DNA of 64,000 nt from Nostoc sp. NMS2 (GCF_017115105.1 NZ_JABXKH010000061.1:62001-126000); one strand, 5' to 3'; shown: positions 51,491-61,273, counted from the first letter of the stretch. Made by a program: numbers and translations. Notes: generated from the sequence alone by a model not told the origin.

Positions 51491-52999
51491 CTATTTTTTT
51501 TCTTGGGAAATCGGATGAATTTCACGGACTATTTTCAAAACCTCATTTCTTGCCTTATAGGTACACCAAACCAAAATTGCCCAAGTCTGCCAACTCATGA
51601 TTATAGAACTATTTTGAGTCCCTAGCATAATTGCAATAACTATAAATCCAAACAGAAAGAGACGAATCACTTGATTAGGTAAATCTTTTAACCACTCACT
51701 TTTATTAAAACGATAAATAGAATAGGGTATCCAGCGACTAATCACTTGTGCTATGAATAATATCGCCCCGATGATATTAGTTTTTGTCACTACCAGAAAG
51801 CCAAAGCACTTGTAAAATTGCAATATAAAGTAAAGCCAAATTCGTGTCTTCTTATCAACAAGGTTGTAAGCATAAAAAGTCACTCTGACAATGAGGAGTA
51901 GACCTATCCACAGTGCCATCTCAGTTAAAATCGTTACTAGGTTTATGGCACTTACTTCGCCAGCAAAATTCCTATCACTTGAGACAACTTTAGTCAATTC
52001 CAGAACAATTAGTCCGGGAAAAGCAAAAACTATAGACCAAAGCCAAGCCTGCCATACACTAATTCGATTCTTATACTTTTGGTATGTTTCTGAAAGTGTT
52101 GGTTTTTTCTCAAACCGTTCGGCAATTATGTCATTTTCCACATAGCCTAGTTCATAGACGCACCAGAACGAAAGTAGTAAAAAAAACATACTGATGCCAT
52201 GAATAATTGGTTGGCTATTCGCCAAACTCAAACCTAGTATCAAGAACACAAAATCGTCTAATAAAATCTTTTTGACAAAATATTTACCACCTGGTCGCTT
52301 TGCTCGCTCTAGATACAAAAAGGGAATATAAACATCAGACATAGCCGAAACATACTTTGCTTCTGGCCAAATAACTAAGCATGGAGTTGCCACAGATGCA
52401 AGTAATTGGTTGTCATCATTTGAGTCTGTAATTGCAATCGCACGGGCAACTTTATTCTTACCCAATGATGCTTTCACCAAAAAGTCTTTTCCTCGCTGTC
52501 GATCTATAGCTCCCTGCCAAAATCTACAAGCTATGACACTATTAAAACTTATGGGTAGGTGTTTGCACAAAGGACGAACAATCCAACTAAACCCTAGCGT
52601 GGCAATTATTATACCTGAATTCTGATTCTTAGTAAGTGCCTGGATTAGGGTAGTGTTCTTGTAGGCTTTAGCTAGCTGTTTAGCTCGCCATTGCCACAAA
52701 ATTATAGTCCAGGGAAAAACCAGGGTTGCGACAAAAACCCTCATCCAATCTCGTGACACCTCTCCTTTGATTTCCCCAGGCAACCAATTCCACGGTTTGA
52801 GAAGATTCAAGAAGGTGAGGAGTAACCACCCAAGGAAGCGGGGTTGTAGTGAGTTTAGATACTCTTGCGTCGAATTGCGGAGGAAAAGAGTTTCATCTAA
52901 ATCTACTATGATCGGTGTACTGTCTGGTGCTGTTTCAATGATGTTTACTATGTCTGCGACAGAAGTGTCATAACCTAGTGGATTTATCATAAAGCTCAT
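51491..52999 (-). CDS. HAD-like phosphatase fused to UbiA-type prenyltransferase
   Basis: 502 residues. Residues 28-215 are a HAD domain, with catalytic Asp33/Asp35 in IVDLDETLF and the acidic motif IV AITDSNDDNQ, interrupted by a membrane-associated segment (about 55-110). Residues 235-490 hold seven or so membrane helices of the UbiA superfamily, with an altered first Asp-rich motif (YVENDIIAERFEKKPT). HAD-UbiA combinations are known near decaprenyl-phosphate ribose enzymes, so a polyprenyl-phosphate glycan step is plausible. No neighbour helps. The second Asp motif was not identified. Confidence 0.7.
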   Translation of the reverse strand: MSFMINPLGYDTSVADIVNIIETAPDSTPIIVDLDETLFLRNSTQEYLNSLQPRFLGWLLLTFLNLLKPWNWLPGEIKGEVSRDWMRVFVATLVFPWTIILWQWRAKQLAKAYKNTTLIQALTKNQNSGIIIATLGFSWIVRPLCKHLPISFNSVIACRFWQGAIDRQRGKDFLVKASLGKNKVARAIAITDSNDDNQLLASVATPCLVIWPEAKYVSAMSDVYIPFLYLERAKRPGGKYFVKKILLDDFVFLILGLSLANSQPIIHGISMFFLLLSFWCVYELGYVENDIIAERFEKKPTLSETYQKYKNRISVWQAWLWSIVFAFPGLIVLELTKVVSSDRNFAGEVSAINLVTILTEMALWIGLLLIVRVTFYAYNLVDKKTRIWLYFILQFYKCFGFLVVTKTNIIGAILFIAQVISRWIPYSIYRFNKSEWLKDLPNQVIRLFLFGFIVIAIMLGTQNSSIIMSWQTWAILVWCTYKARNEVLKIVREIHPISQEKK

Positions 53000-53116
53000 A
53001 AATTTGTGACAGTTTTTAAGTCTGCTCTGAAAATAAATCGTTCTTAAGCACTTAATTCTGCTAAATTATTAGCAATAGCTAGTACAGTAACCGTTAAAAA
53101 TATATCATTTAAGACA

Positions 53117-54946
53117 TTAACACTTTTTGGCTGTTGATGGACTCACAAAATCGTGTAAATTTTCATCCCAAATACTAATGTAAATAAAATTACATTCTTG
53201 GCGGATAATCTGACCCTTAACTGAGCCATTCTTAAAACTAAAATTATTAGATTGACCCTGTTGTACCTGTTTAAGTCCCTGCTTAATTTCTTCAGTAGCT
53301 TGCCCATCTAACAATCCATTCAAGGTAGTCTCCATTACCTGCGGATCTACCGTTTGGGCAAAAGATACCTCAGTTTGACGCAGCACTTTAGAATTGCGAT
53401 CGAATAGGTAGCCAAGGTCAATTTTGTTTGGCACTAGTTTGTAAACTACAGCACGAGTCTTACCCCATGCGCCTCTTAAATCTTGATTTGGTTTGCCGAG
53501 GGTAGCTTCTACGGCGCTTCTGGGTGTACCTGTAGGAAATGCGGGAACGCTTTGACTGCTGGTAGTCACAGCTACTTTACTAGGCGACCGATCGTTATTT
53601 TGTGGTGTAGAAGGTGCTTCTGGTGTGGGAACAGCAATATTCTCTGGTTCTGGTGTAGAAGGCGCTTCTGGCACTGGAGTATCTGAAGTTACAGCCTCTT
53701 TTTCTGGCTGTGGTATGGATACAACGGGGGGATTAAAGGTTGGCAAAGGATTGAGAATTACTCGCTTTCGTGGTGGTGAGGCCGGTACAACTGGGACTGG
53801 AGAAGTTTGGGAAGAAAGGGGCGATTCGGTAGATGCGGGAGTAGGCAAAGATTCTATCGATGGGGTGCGACTTGTGACAATGGTTTTTTCTGGTTGTTGC
53901 TGACGAATGATGTTAGGAATTACTACTACACCAATCAAGCCGCCTACCAGCAAACTACCAACAATTACAGCAGGTTTTTGCCAGTTTCCAGGAGTGGGAG
54001 TGCGTGAAATCACAGTTGATTTTTGCGGTGAATATAATGGTTGGGTTTGTCGATTTGATGTAGCAGAGGGATAAAAATTAACTGTGGGAGCATTTGCAGC
54101 TAACTCAGGAGAGATATTACTAGCAGACTGCAAAGCGTGTAACATTTTACTAGCAGTGTTGTAACGATCGCCAGCATGAGGCTTAATTGCCTGATTAAGT
54201 ACCGCTACTAATTGAGAAGAGATGTTAGGGGCGTATTGCTGCCAAAGTATTTCCCCAGTTTTGAGATCGGTTTGCAATTCTTGCGGGTGTTTGCCAGTCA
54301 GCAGATAAATCGCTGTTAAACCTAAGCTGTAGATATCAGTGCCGTAAACTGGGCGGCCAACGGCTTGTTCGCTAGGCATATATCCAGGCGTACCAATAAC
54401 GAGCGATCGCGTGGGGTATATTGAAGAGTTGATTATAGAACGGACTGTCTGTTTGACTGCACCAAAATCAATCAAAACTGGCTTGTTATCAACAGAACGG
54501 AGAATAATGTTCTCAGGTTTGATATCTCGGTGAATAATGCCTTTGCTGTGGACATAATTTAACACTGAAAGCAGACTCAAGAGAATTTGCCGAACAGCAG
54601 CTTCACTCTCAAATCCTTTGGCTTCGACAATTTTTGTCAGGGTTTGGCCATGAATCCATTCTTGGACAAGGTAAAATTGCCCATTCTCAGAAAAGTAGGC
54701 GTAGAGTTTAGGAATTTGGTTACTATTTTCACCCAAATATTCCAAGGTTGCGGCTTCCCGTTCAAACCTTTGTTGGATCAGTTGGTAATTTTGCGGATCG
54801 TTATTAGTTATCGGTTTGAGTTGCTTAATTACACAACGACGGCGAGAAGGCATGTGAACATCTTCTGCCAGAAAGGTTTCGCCAAAACCCCCAGCGCCGA
54901 TTACCTGGATAACTTGATAGCGATTGTTTAGCAGGGTTATTGTCAT
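53117..54946 (-). CDS. Membrane-anchored Ser/Thr protein kinase
   Basis: 609 residues. The kinase domain (10-275) has GAGGFGETF, Lys41 (VIKQLKP), HRDIKPENI, DFGAVKQ and GTPGYMPSEQ. A membrane helix lies near 325-345 (VIVGSLLVGGLIGVVVI). Residues 350-460 are a Pro/Ser/Thr-rich spacer in which PEAPSTPEP-type phrases repeat. The C-terminal domain (465-609) begins PAFPTGTPRSAVEATLGKP, a pattern seen in other cyanobacterial kinases and in outer-membrane-assembly SmpA-like folds. The sensor ligand is unknown. Probable paralogue of the kinase at 33268. Confidence 0.85.
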   Translation of the reverse strand: MTITLLNNRYQVIQVIGAGGFGETFLAEDVHMPSRRRCVIKQLKPITNNDPQNYQLIQQRFEREAATLEYLGENSNQIPKLYAYFSENGQFYLVQEWIHGQTLTKIVEAKGFESEAAVRQILLSLLSVLNYVHSKGIIHRDIKPENIILRSVDNKPVLIDFGAVKQTVRSIINSSIYPTRSLVIGTPGYMPSEQAVGRPVYGTDIYSLGLTAIYLLTGKHPQELQTDLKTGEILWQQYAPNISSQLVAVLNQAIKPHAGDRYNTASKMLHALQSASNISPELAANAPTVNFYPSATSNRQTQPLYSPQKSTVISRTPTPGNWQKPAVIVGSLLVGGLIGVVVIPNIIRQQQPEKTIVTSRTPSIESLPTPASTESPLSSQTSPVPVVPASPPRKRVILNPLPTFNPPVVSIPQPEKEAVTSDTPVPEAPSTPEPENIAVPTPEAPSTPQNNDRSPSKVAVTTSSQSVPAFPTGTPRSAVEATLGKPNQDLRGAWGKTRAVVYKLVPNKIDLGYLFDRNSKVLRQTEVSFAQTVDPQVMETTLNGLLDGQATEEIKQGLKQVQQGQSNNFSFKNGSVKGQIIRQECNFIYISIWDENLHDFVSPSTAKKC

Positions 54947-55077
54947 GAAAAATTATAAGCGTAGACACCCAGCGCGGAGCCGGAGACTTCCTATCTTCTC
55001 CAGGCTTGTCTCAGACATCGCCCTTTCCAAATGTACATCAGATTAAGTAAAGCGAGGGTGAATAGATATTTGGTGAA

Positions 55078-55157
55078 ATTAAATATGCGTTATCCAGAAC
55101 CCCTGTAGAGACGTAGCACTGCTACGTCTCTACATTCTTTTTTACCAGATATCTCAT
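55078..55157. repeat. 80-bp dispersed repeat, copy 2 (inverted relative to 25921)
   Basis: AATATGCGTTATCCAGAACC, the palindrome GTAGAGACGTAGCA/TGCTACGTCTCTAC, then ATTCTTTTTTACCAGATAT. It is the inverse of the block at 25921-25997 along its whole length. Confidence 0.8.
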
Positions 55158-55247
55158 GCAAGCTGACGCATTAATAATGCAGGGTATTGCCAAATTTCAT
55201 TTGCTATGAATGAATCGCCGTTGCTGATTAGATATATGAATCTTGGT

Positions 55248-55276
55248 GTAGAGACGTTGCAATGCAACGTCTCTAC
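55248..55276. repeat. Perfect GTAGAGACGTTGCA palindrome
   Basis: Identical arms to the copy at 18748-18776. Confidence 0.8.
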
Positions 55277-55346
55277 AAGGGTTTTGAAATCACGCAAAAT
55301 CATTTTCATACCTAAATTCAGCAACATCGATGAATCAAATGCTGCA

Positions 55347-56396
55347 CTAGGTAAACTCTATAGTCTCAACAAATTCTAAAATACTCTCCTTAATGTCTTC
55401 AGCTTCTTCTTCAAGGGAATCGGGAGTTTCGCCGTCAAGAAAGCTGTGCTGACTACTAACTATATACAAAAATTCACCACTAATAAAGGTGAGCAGACCC
55501 CGGTACGCATCTAATCTGATCGCAGTTCCATTATTTTCTTGCTTAGAAATTGTCGAACCTTTGGGCATATCAATTAACACATAGTAAGCGCCTCGCAAAG
55601 TATCTTCTAGATATTCGCTATACTCCACAGAAGCATCTGGTACATTGGCAAAAATCGCTTGGGGTACATACTTATCTACTAAAATTGTTTGTAAATATTC
55701 TTCTTGTCCAACAGATTCCAGTTCCTCTAACTGTTCTAGAGGGAAAGGATAATAATCGATCCTCAACAAAGTACCGATGTCATCAGAAAAGCCAACTACT
55801 CCTTCCTGGCTTTGAATTCTACCGCCCTGCTGGGGATCAACGGGAATTGGCACGGTAAAATTACCTAAAGGGGATTGATATGTCTGTTCACTAAAATCTT
55901 CTATGACTACTGTCTCGTCTTCGTCGTCTGCATATTCTTCCTCTTCTGCTTCTTTAAAAGCTGCAATTACCTCCTTAATGATTTCCTCTGCTTCTTCATC
56001 TTCCAGTTCTAAGGCTGCTTGTAGCTTTTTGAGGTAGGCTTGTTTTGCTTTGGGGATGGCGAGTTCATCGTCTAAAAGCACTATTACCCCGGCTGCAAAA
56101 CCATCCAGCACTAATTCTTCTGAAAGAGATACTTTGGCGGCATTAAACAGGGGCCCAATTCCTTCCTCTTCTGCAATGGCTAGGAGTCTATCAACTATTT
56201 CGGCGATTTCATCTTCTGAGTATTCCTCGAAAACCTCGAATTCCCAAAGGATACCAGTTAAACTGTCTGCATCTACATCTTCAATCATTGAATCAGCGAT
56301 CGCAGTGACAGTTGCGATCGCTGCCACAGCTTCCTCTGGACTTAGTGATTCCTCTGATGTCTTTGGTGAGTTAAAAACCTTGTCATACTTGGTCAT
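55347..56396 (-). CDS. Acidic protein with TerB-like N-terminal domain
   Basis: 349 residues, very acidic. Residues 15-150 are helical with alternating Leu/Ile and Glu/Asp (LSPEEAVAAIATVTAIAD, VSLSEELVLDGFAAGVIVLLDDEL) and resemble the TerB/tellurite-resistance-like helical fold. A low-complexity EEEEYADDEDE linker follows. Residues 170-349 are a beta-rich domain (YQSPLGNFTVPIPVDPQQGG, GAYYVLIDMPKGSTISKQ) that looks like a lipid- or photosystem-associated PsbP-type fold only in general outline. Role unknown; the two-domain layout is the main information. Confidence 0.55.
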   Translation of the reverse strand: MTKYDKVFNSPKTSEESLSPEEAVAAIATVTAIADSMIEDVDADSLTGILWEFEVFEEYSEDEIAEIVDRLLAIAEEEGIGPLFNAAKVSLSEELVLDGFAAGVIVLLDDELAIPKAKQAYLKKLQAALELEDEEAEEIIKEVIAAFKEAEEEEYADDEDETVVIEDFSEQTYQSPLGNFTVPIPVDPQQGGRIQSQEGVVGFSDDIGTLLRIDYYPFPLEQLEELESVGQEEYLQTILVDKYVPQAIFANVPDASVEYSEYLEDTLRGAYYVLIDMPKGSTISKQENNGTAIRLDAYRGLLTFISGEFLYIVSSQHSFLDGETPDSLEEEAEDIKESILEFVETIEFT

Positions 56397-57336
56397 AATT
56401 GCTACCTAAATTAATTCCTTGATATTAATAACAGATTGAAAGTGACAATGGTCAGTTTACCAATGGAGCGAATCTTCTAGAGAAAAAGTTGGCTAATACG
56501 TGGTTTACTCAATATTGCTCAGGTGTAGCAAAATCTTGTTGACAGCTAATCTCCAAGGATTTGAGATGTTCTAAGTAAGTTGGCGCGAAAAAACTAAGTA
56601 TGTTAGTTACGAAACGTAAATAGGCTTAAAGCCCTTACCAATGACCAATACTTCGACTTACCTCGACTTCGCCCTTCGGCTACGCTCAGGACAGGCTCGG
56701 CACAAGTCGCTCAGTACAAGTGACCAATGACAAATGACAAATGACAGTTAGCTTTAATTGCGCCGACCTACTTAAAATCTGTTGTCGAATATACACTTAA
56801 ACAAGAGTTAGGCTCAATCTTTACCGCAGGTCAACTTAATTAAATATTGTAAATTTTTGTTATTAAGCAATGATCGTTAATAAATGCTATATTCCTTTAC
56901 TTTTATCCTCAAGCAGATGAATTATATCTATCGATAGAATTATAAACTAGCTAGCGATAGATACCTATACCGTGGGCAGGATGTCACAATACCGATGTTT
57001 GTAGTGACACACAATAGTCAAAGCGTTTGTACTGTTAGTTCTACAAATGTGAAAAGAAGTCAGAAGTCAGAATCCAGGAGTCAGAATACCCGAAGCAATC
57101 AAGTCAGGAGTTTCAAACAAGGAAAATTTTTCTTTGTCTCCACGATTTATTCACCCTTTGGGTGATGCCTGCGTCACCCAAAGGGTGAACGGCAGTTCCT
57201 CATGGGAGAAACCCACTTTGAGCGACTGCCTCACCAGTCGCACTCCAATTCAATTCTGTGGATGCCGGAGGAATTATTCTGGCTCCTGACTCCTGAATTC
57301 TTCTTCGGTAAATTACATGAAATTTTGAGTTTTTTT
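56397..57336. other. Long mosaic intergenic region
   Basis: 940 bp between divergent genes. It contains AATGACC/AAATGAC heptamers (about 56635-56745) interrupted by a GACTTCGCCC...CTCAGGACAGGC block, an AT-rich middle part (56800-57000, the likeliest promoter area), AGTCAGAAGTCAG repeats (57057-57090), a 16-bp perfect hairpin (57150-57189), a GGCAGTTCCT repeat and TCCTGACTCCTGAATTC near 57283. Confidence 0.6.
57150..57189. repeat. Perfect 16-bp hairpin
   Basis: TTCACCCTTTGGGTGA and TCACCCAAAGGGTGAA around an 8-base loop. Each arm is itself palindromic (CACCCTTTGGGTG), so cruciform alternatives exist. Confidence 0.85.
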
Positions 57337-59265
57337 ATGGTACAAACCCCTCCATCTCAGTTTTCCCCAGAACAATACAAAGTTGATTCTGCACAAGAAA
57401 AAGTAGACGCGATTATAGAAACGCCACCATCAGAAACTGAGATTGACCTAGAGTTTCTTTACACCAGAGATATTGAATTTCGCCAAGAAACCATTTACTT
57501 TCTTGTAGTCGATCGCTTTTATGATGGCGATCCAGATAACAGCGAAGGTGAAAATTCAGAACTCTATGATCCCAATAGACAAGAATGGGGTAAGTACTGG
57601 GGTGGTGACTTACAAGGTGTCATCGATAAATTAGATTATCTCAAAAATATGGGAGTTACCGCCCTTTGGCTAACTCCACTATTCGAGCAAGTCGAAGAGT
57701 TATTTATTAGCAATGCGGCAATGCATGGCTATTGGACAAAAGACTTTAAGCGGATTAATCCTCGCTACATTGCTGATGGAGAAAACCCTTCTTTAAATGC
57801 TACCCAAGAAGAACAAAATACGACCTTTGATCGGTTAATTACAGAACTGCACAAGCGGAATATGAAGCTGGTGCTGGATATTGTCTGTAACCACAGCAGC
57901 CCTGATACCAGTGGTAGCAAAGGTGAATTGTATGATGATGGTGTCAAAATTGCTGACTTCAATGATGATGTCAATCATTGGTATCACCACTATGGCGAAG
58001 TGCAAAACTGGGAAGACGATTGGCAAGTACAGAACTGTGAACTATCTGGTCTAGCAACCTTCAATGAAAATAATACTGAATATCGGGAGTATATTAAGTC
58101 AGCCATTAAACAATGGCTAGACCGGGGCGTAGATGCACTACGAGTGGATACTGTCAAGCACATGCCCATCTGGTTTTGGCAAGAATTCACTGGCGAGATG
58201 ACCAATCACAAACCAGATGTATTCATTTTTGGTGAATGGATTTATAGTAATCCGAGTGACGATCGCTCAGTGGAATTTGTTAACCACTCAGGCATGACAC
58301 TTCTAGACTTTGGACTATGTGTAGCAATTCGATCCGCACTAGGGCAAGGTTCAGAAATGGGATTCCAAACAATTCAATACATTTTTGACCAGGATTATCG
58401 CTATAAAGGGGCAACAGAGTTAGTTACCTTCATCGATAACCATGATATGTGCCGCTTCCAATCGCTGAATCCCGATCCAGCGATGCTGAAGGTTGCGATC
58501 GCTTTAATCATGACATCTCGCGGCATTCCCTGTATATATTACGGCACAGAACAGTATTTACATAACGATACTGATGGCGGTAACGACCCATACAACCGCC
58601 CGATGATGGAAAATTGGGATACCGAGAGTGAGGTTTATCGTTGTATTAGACTGCTGTCTGGTTTACGGCGACTGAATCCAGCCATATCAATGGGTAGCCA
58701 CTGGCAGAAATATTTGACCCCCGACGTTTACTGTTATGTCCGTCGTTATCGTGATTCTCTGTGTTTCGTAGCTTTAAACCGGGGAGGGGAAGTTACTCTC
58801 CCAGAAGTAGAAACAGAATTGCCCGATGGTGAGCATACTTGCGTAGTGACTCGCAATAAGTATGAAGTAAAAGACGGCAAGATTTATGACCTAGTATTAG
58901 AAGAACGGGGAGTGCTTGTTTTCAGCCACGTTGGGGAACGAATCAAAGCACAGACAATTGTCCGCGTCCAACTCAATGGCGTGGATACCCAACCCGGTGA
59001 AATCATTGTGGTGACAGGAGATTGCCCAGAGTTGGGTAACTGGGATATCAGTAAAGCATATCCTTTGGAGTACATCAACTCAAATACTTGGTCTGCTGAG
59101 ATTCCCTTTGATGAGAGTACTGGTAAGCTGATTGCTTATAAGTATGCCATGTGGCGGGAAGGGCGATCGCCTCTGCGGGAAAATCTGGTCAATCGTCGCT
59201 GGGTGATTGCCAAAGAAGGTACTGTCAAATGGCGTGATACCTGGGCATCGGGAAGAGAATCGTAG
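57337..59265 (+). CDS. GH13 alpha-amylase / cyclodextrin-glucanotransferase-like enzyme with CBM20
   Basis: 642 residues from ATG 57337. The frame continues upstream to 57202, but that part is made of dispersed repeat and is not conserved. GH13 regions: DIVCNHSS (I), DALRVDTVKH (II, nucleophile Asp), IFGEWIY (III, acid Glu), FIDNHD (IV). The last 95 residues are a starch-binding CBM20 (VTGDCPELGNWDISKAYPL, WSAEIPFDESTG, YKYAMWREG). No signal peptide, so it should act on internal glycogen. Starch binding with a cytoplasmic location suggests glycogen mobilisation. Single gene. Confidence 0.85.
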   Translation: MVQTPPSQFSPEQYKVDSAQEKVDAIIETPPSETEIDLEFLYTRDIEFRQETIYFLVVDRFYDGDPDNSEGENSELYDPNRQEWGKYWGGDLQGVIDKLDYLKNMGVTALWLTPLFEQVEELFISNAAMHGYWTKDFKRINPRYIADGENPSLNATQEEQNTTFDRLITELHKRNMKLVLDIVCNHSSPDTSGSKGELYDDGVKIADFNDDVNHWYHHYGEVQNWEDDWQVQNCELSGLATFNENNTEYREYIKSAIKQWLDRGVDALRVDTVKHMPIWFWQEFTGEMTNHKPDVFIFGEWIYSNPSDDRSVEFVNHSGMTLLDFGLCVAIRSALGQGSEMGFQTIQYIFDQDYRYKGATELVTFIDNHDMCRFQSLNPDPAMLKVAIALIMTSRGIPCIYYGTEQYLHNDTDGGNDPYNRPMMENWDTESEVYRCIRLLSGLRRLNPAISMGSHWQKYLTPDVYCYVRRYRDSLCFVALNRGGEVTLPEVETELPDGEHTCVVTRNKYEVKDGKIYDLVLEERGVLVFSHVGERIKAQTIVRVQLNGVDTQPGEIIVVTGDCPELGNWDISKAYPLEYINSNTWSAEIPFDESTGKLIAYKYAMWREGRSPLRENLVNRRWVIAKEGTVKWRDTWASGRES

Positions 59266-59587
59266 AAAGATAGAATGAGGTATGAAGGATGAAAAGGCAA
59301 AATTTTCATTCTTCACTCTTTTTATCAAAACAGAATTCAGGAGTCAGGAGCCAGAATTCAGAATTGAATTCTGTGTGACTGGCGGATGAATCAAAGGGTT
59401 TAATACCCCCACTAAATTTTCGATTTAGTGGTGCAACAATTAATTCAGTGGTGGGTCTGAATCCCCCACTGATAGCGCAGCGTAAAGCCTTCTCTACGAG
59501 ACGCTGCGCGAACGGCATGGCTTCGCTTAGAGCGAGTCCGCGAGCGTCTTGATTCTGACTCCTGAATTCTGACTTCTGAATTCTTCT
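59266..59587. other. Repeat mosaic after the amylase
   Basis: 322 bp. AATTCAGGAGTCAGGAGCCAG (about 59333) and the inverse GACTCCTGAATTCTGACTTC (about 59554) flank a core with CACTAAATTTTCGATTTAGTG, GGTGGGTCTGAATCCCCCACTG and GCGCAGCG-type blocks. No gene. Confidence 0.65.
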
Positions 59588-60381
59588 TCAAGATGCCTGT
59601 TCGTTACATATATTAATTACATAACGTAAGAAGCGTACTGCTTCAACAGCCCGGCTCACTTTGCTGCGATAAGAGGAACCATGCCGAATTTCACGAAGGT
59701 TAATTGCCTCTTGAATAAGTTGATGCCACTTTGATGGAAGATGCATCAATGCATATCGACCAGCCTCCGTTTTTGAGAGGATTTCATGCTCTCTCAACGC
59801 GTAAAACAGACGCAGAACGCCAAGCACAGCCCACTGAATACCACTATCTGTTAATAAATATGCTACTTTACTTGGCGCTCGTGTCCAACTCACCCAATAG
59901 CTGTTCAAATTTTCCTTCATCTTTCTTTGCAGCAGATTCCAATCAACTGTAAATGCAAGGTTTTCTGGTGGAAGTCCAATCAGACAAATGCCTTGATGTT
60001 TCAACACCCACCAAGTGACTTGGTTTATGTCATGATATCCAGCAGAGTGCAGAGCGCTGTCATGATAGTAGGGATAAGGAGCAATTTCTTGTTGCGATCG
60101 CCCTACATCTTCCCCTAACAAATAACTTCCTTCTAGTTTCCACTGTGGATAGCTCAGTTCTAGTTTTTTATGGACTGCTTTTAGTTTTTTACCTCGGATG
60201 TTGTAGCCCGTCGTATGAGAATAGTAATAAAATCAATGTCACTTAAGTATGGGTTAAAGGCATTAAGCGCAATAGATCCATGAATATAGCAGCCAGCTAT
60301 CAGACCCGGAAGTTCGATTTGTAATGATAACAAATAATCATTTAATACTGGACGAATACATTCTGGGATACGAGTATCCAT
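59588..60381 (-). pseudogene. Aminoglycoside-adenylyltransferase-like nucleotidyltransferase, frameshifted
   Basis: The 5' part (ATG 60381 to TAA 60181, 66 residues) holds the nucleotidyltransferase core GSIALNAFNPYLSDIDF. It stops just after ATTSEVKN. In the next frame the protein continues KLKAVHKKLELSYPQWKLEGSYL and on to the usual helical C-terminal domain (VLRLFYALREHEILSKTEAGRYAL) ending at 59588. The frames would join if the A6 tract at 60185-60190 had seven A. Full length would be about 264 residues, right for AadA-like enzymes. Inactivation, a sequencing slip, or polymerase slippage at A6 are all possible. Real resistance activity is not implied. Confidence 0.75.
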
Positions 60382-60407
60382 ACTCCACCTCGGACATTTT
60401 TGTTAGT

Positions 60408-60614
60408 TCTCATTGATGCTTTTGACCACAAGCTCATTGCTATGACCAGACAGATCACTACATGTGTTACTAAAGCCCGCTTCCGTTCTTCATTACTATC
60501 TGTGTCTGCGATCGCTTGAGAAACTGCTCCTGTTGGAATAGCTGTTTCTAATGCTTTGCGTACCGTACCTGATTCAATCACTGGTGAGATCAATGAAAAT
60601 TCTTTGAGTTGCAT
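60408..60614 (-). pseudogene. IS4-family transposase N-terminal remnant
   Basis: About 69 residues from ATG 60614 match the IS4 transposase N-terminal domain (LKEFSLISPVIESGTVRKAL, then ALVTHVVICLVIAMSLWS). The frame then runs into the 5' flank of the nucleotidyltransferase gene. The DDE domain is missing. The junction near 60408 brings the remnant to within 30 bp of the nucleotidyltransferase start. Confidence 0.75.
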
Positions 60615-60811
60615 TCTTACTCAGTACACTCCAGGGCTAACCCTCAGTTTATCTGGTTTTTGGCTTAACCGAACCGTATTGGGGGATGTGCGGCTTGCAA
60701 GTCTCACAAATCAAATAGGATTGCTATAGATTACTTTTGTGAGATTATTTGTAGTCTTGCATTGGGCGAAAATATGATAAATGTTGTTGAAAGCAGAGGA
60801 GATAACTGTTG

Positions 60812-61249
60812 ATGAGTAAAGCAACACTCTACAATCAGGACTTTCTAATGTGGACGCAGCAACAAGCTGAGTGTCTGAAGAAAGGACGCTGGGCTGAGTT
60901 AGATGTTGAACATTTGGTAGAGGAATTAGAGGCTTTGGGTCGGAGTGAACAAAAGGAACTTGGAAGTTATTTGCAGGTGCTTTTAATGCACTTACTCAAA
61001 TGCCAATATCAACCAGAGCGAAAAACCAAAAGTTGGGTTAACATAATCTCAAACTGCCTAAACAAAATTCAGGATTGCTTGGAAGATACTCCCAGTTTGC
61101 AGCGTTTTCTAGAAGATTGGGAGTGGATACAGAAATATTATCGCCGCGCCCTTAGAGATGCAGCAAATGAGACTCAAAAGCCAATAGAAATTTTTCCTCT
61201 TGAGTGTCCTTTCACTATAGAACAAGTTCTTAATCCTGACTTTTTCTAA
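60812..61249 (+). CDS. DUF29 family protein
   Basis: 145 residues from ATG 60812 (AGAGGAGA upstream; a TTG one codon earlier is less likely). LYNQDFLMWTQQQAECLKKGRW, DVEHLVEELEALGRSEQKELGSYL and LLMHLLKCQYQPERKT are the standard marks of the DUF29 family, which is greatly expanded in filamentous cyanobacteria. All-helical, cytoplasmic. Function unknown. It lies 24 bp ahead of a methyltransferase on the same strand, possibly co-transcribed. Confidence 0.88.
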   Translation: MSKATLYNQDFLMWTQQQAECLKKGRWAELDVEHLVEELEALGRSEQKELGSYLQVLLMHLLKCQYQPERKTKSWVNIISNCLNKIQDCLEDTPSLQRFLEDWEWIQKYYRRALRDAANETQKPIEIFPLECPFTIEQVLNPDFF

Positions 61250-61273
61250 GTTAAACTACTTATCCTAAGCAAT

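Larger units (their letters stand above)
54947..55346. other. Intergenic region with two GTAGAGACG palindromes
   Basis: 400 bp upstream of the kinase. It contains the 80-bp repeat (55078-55157) and a separate palindrome (55248-55276). No gene seen. Confidence 0.6.

Noticed and set aside
57202-57336. Upstream extension of the amylase frame (45 residues)
   Set aside because: It is encoded by a dispersed GGCAGTTCCT/GACTGCCTCACC repeat and lacks a ribosome site. The conserved protein starts later, so ATG 57337 was used.
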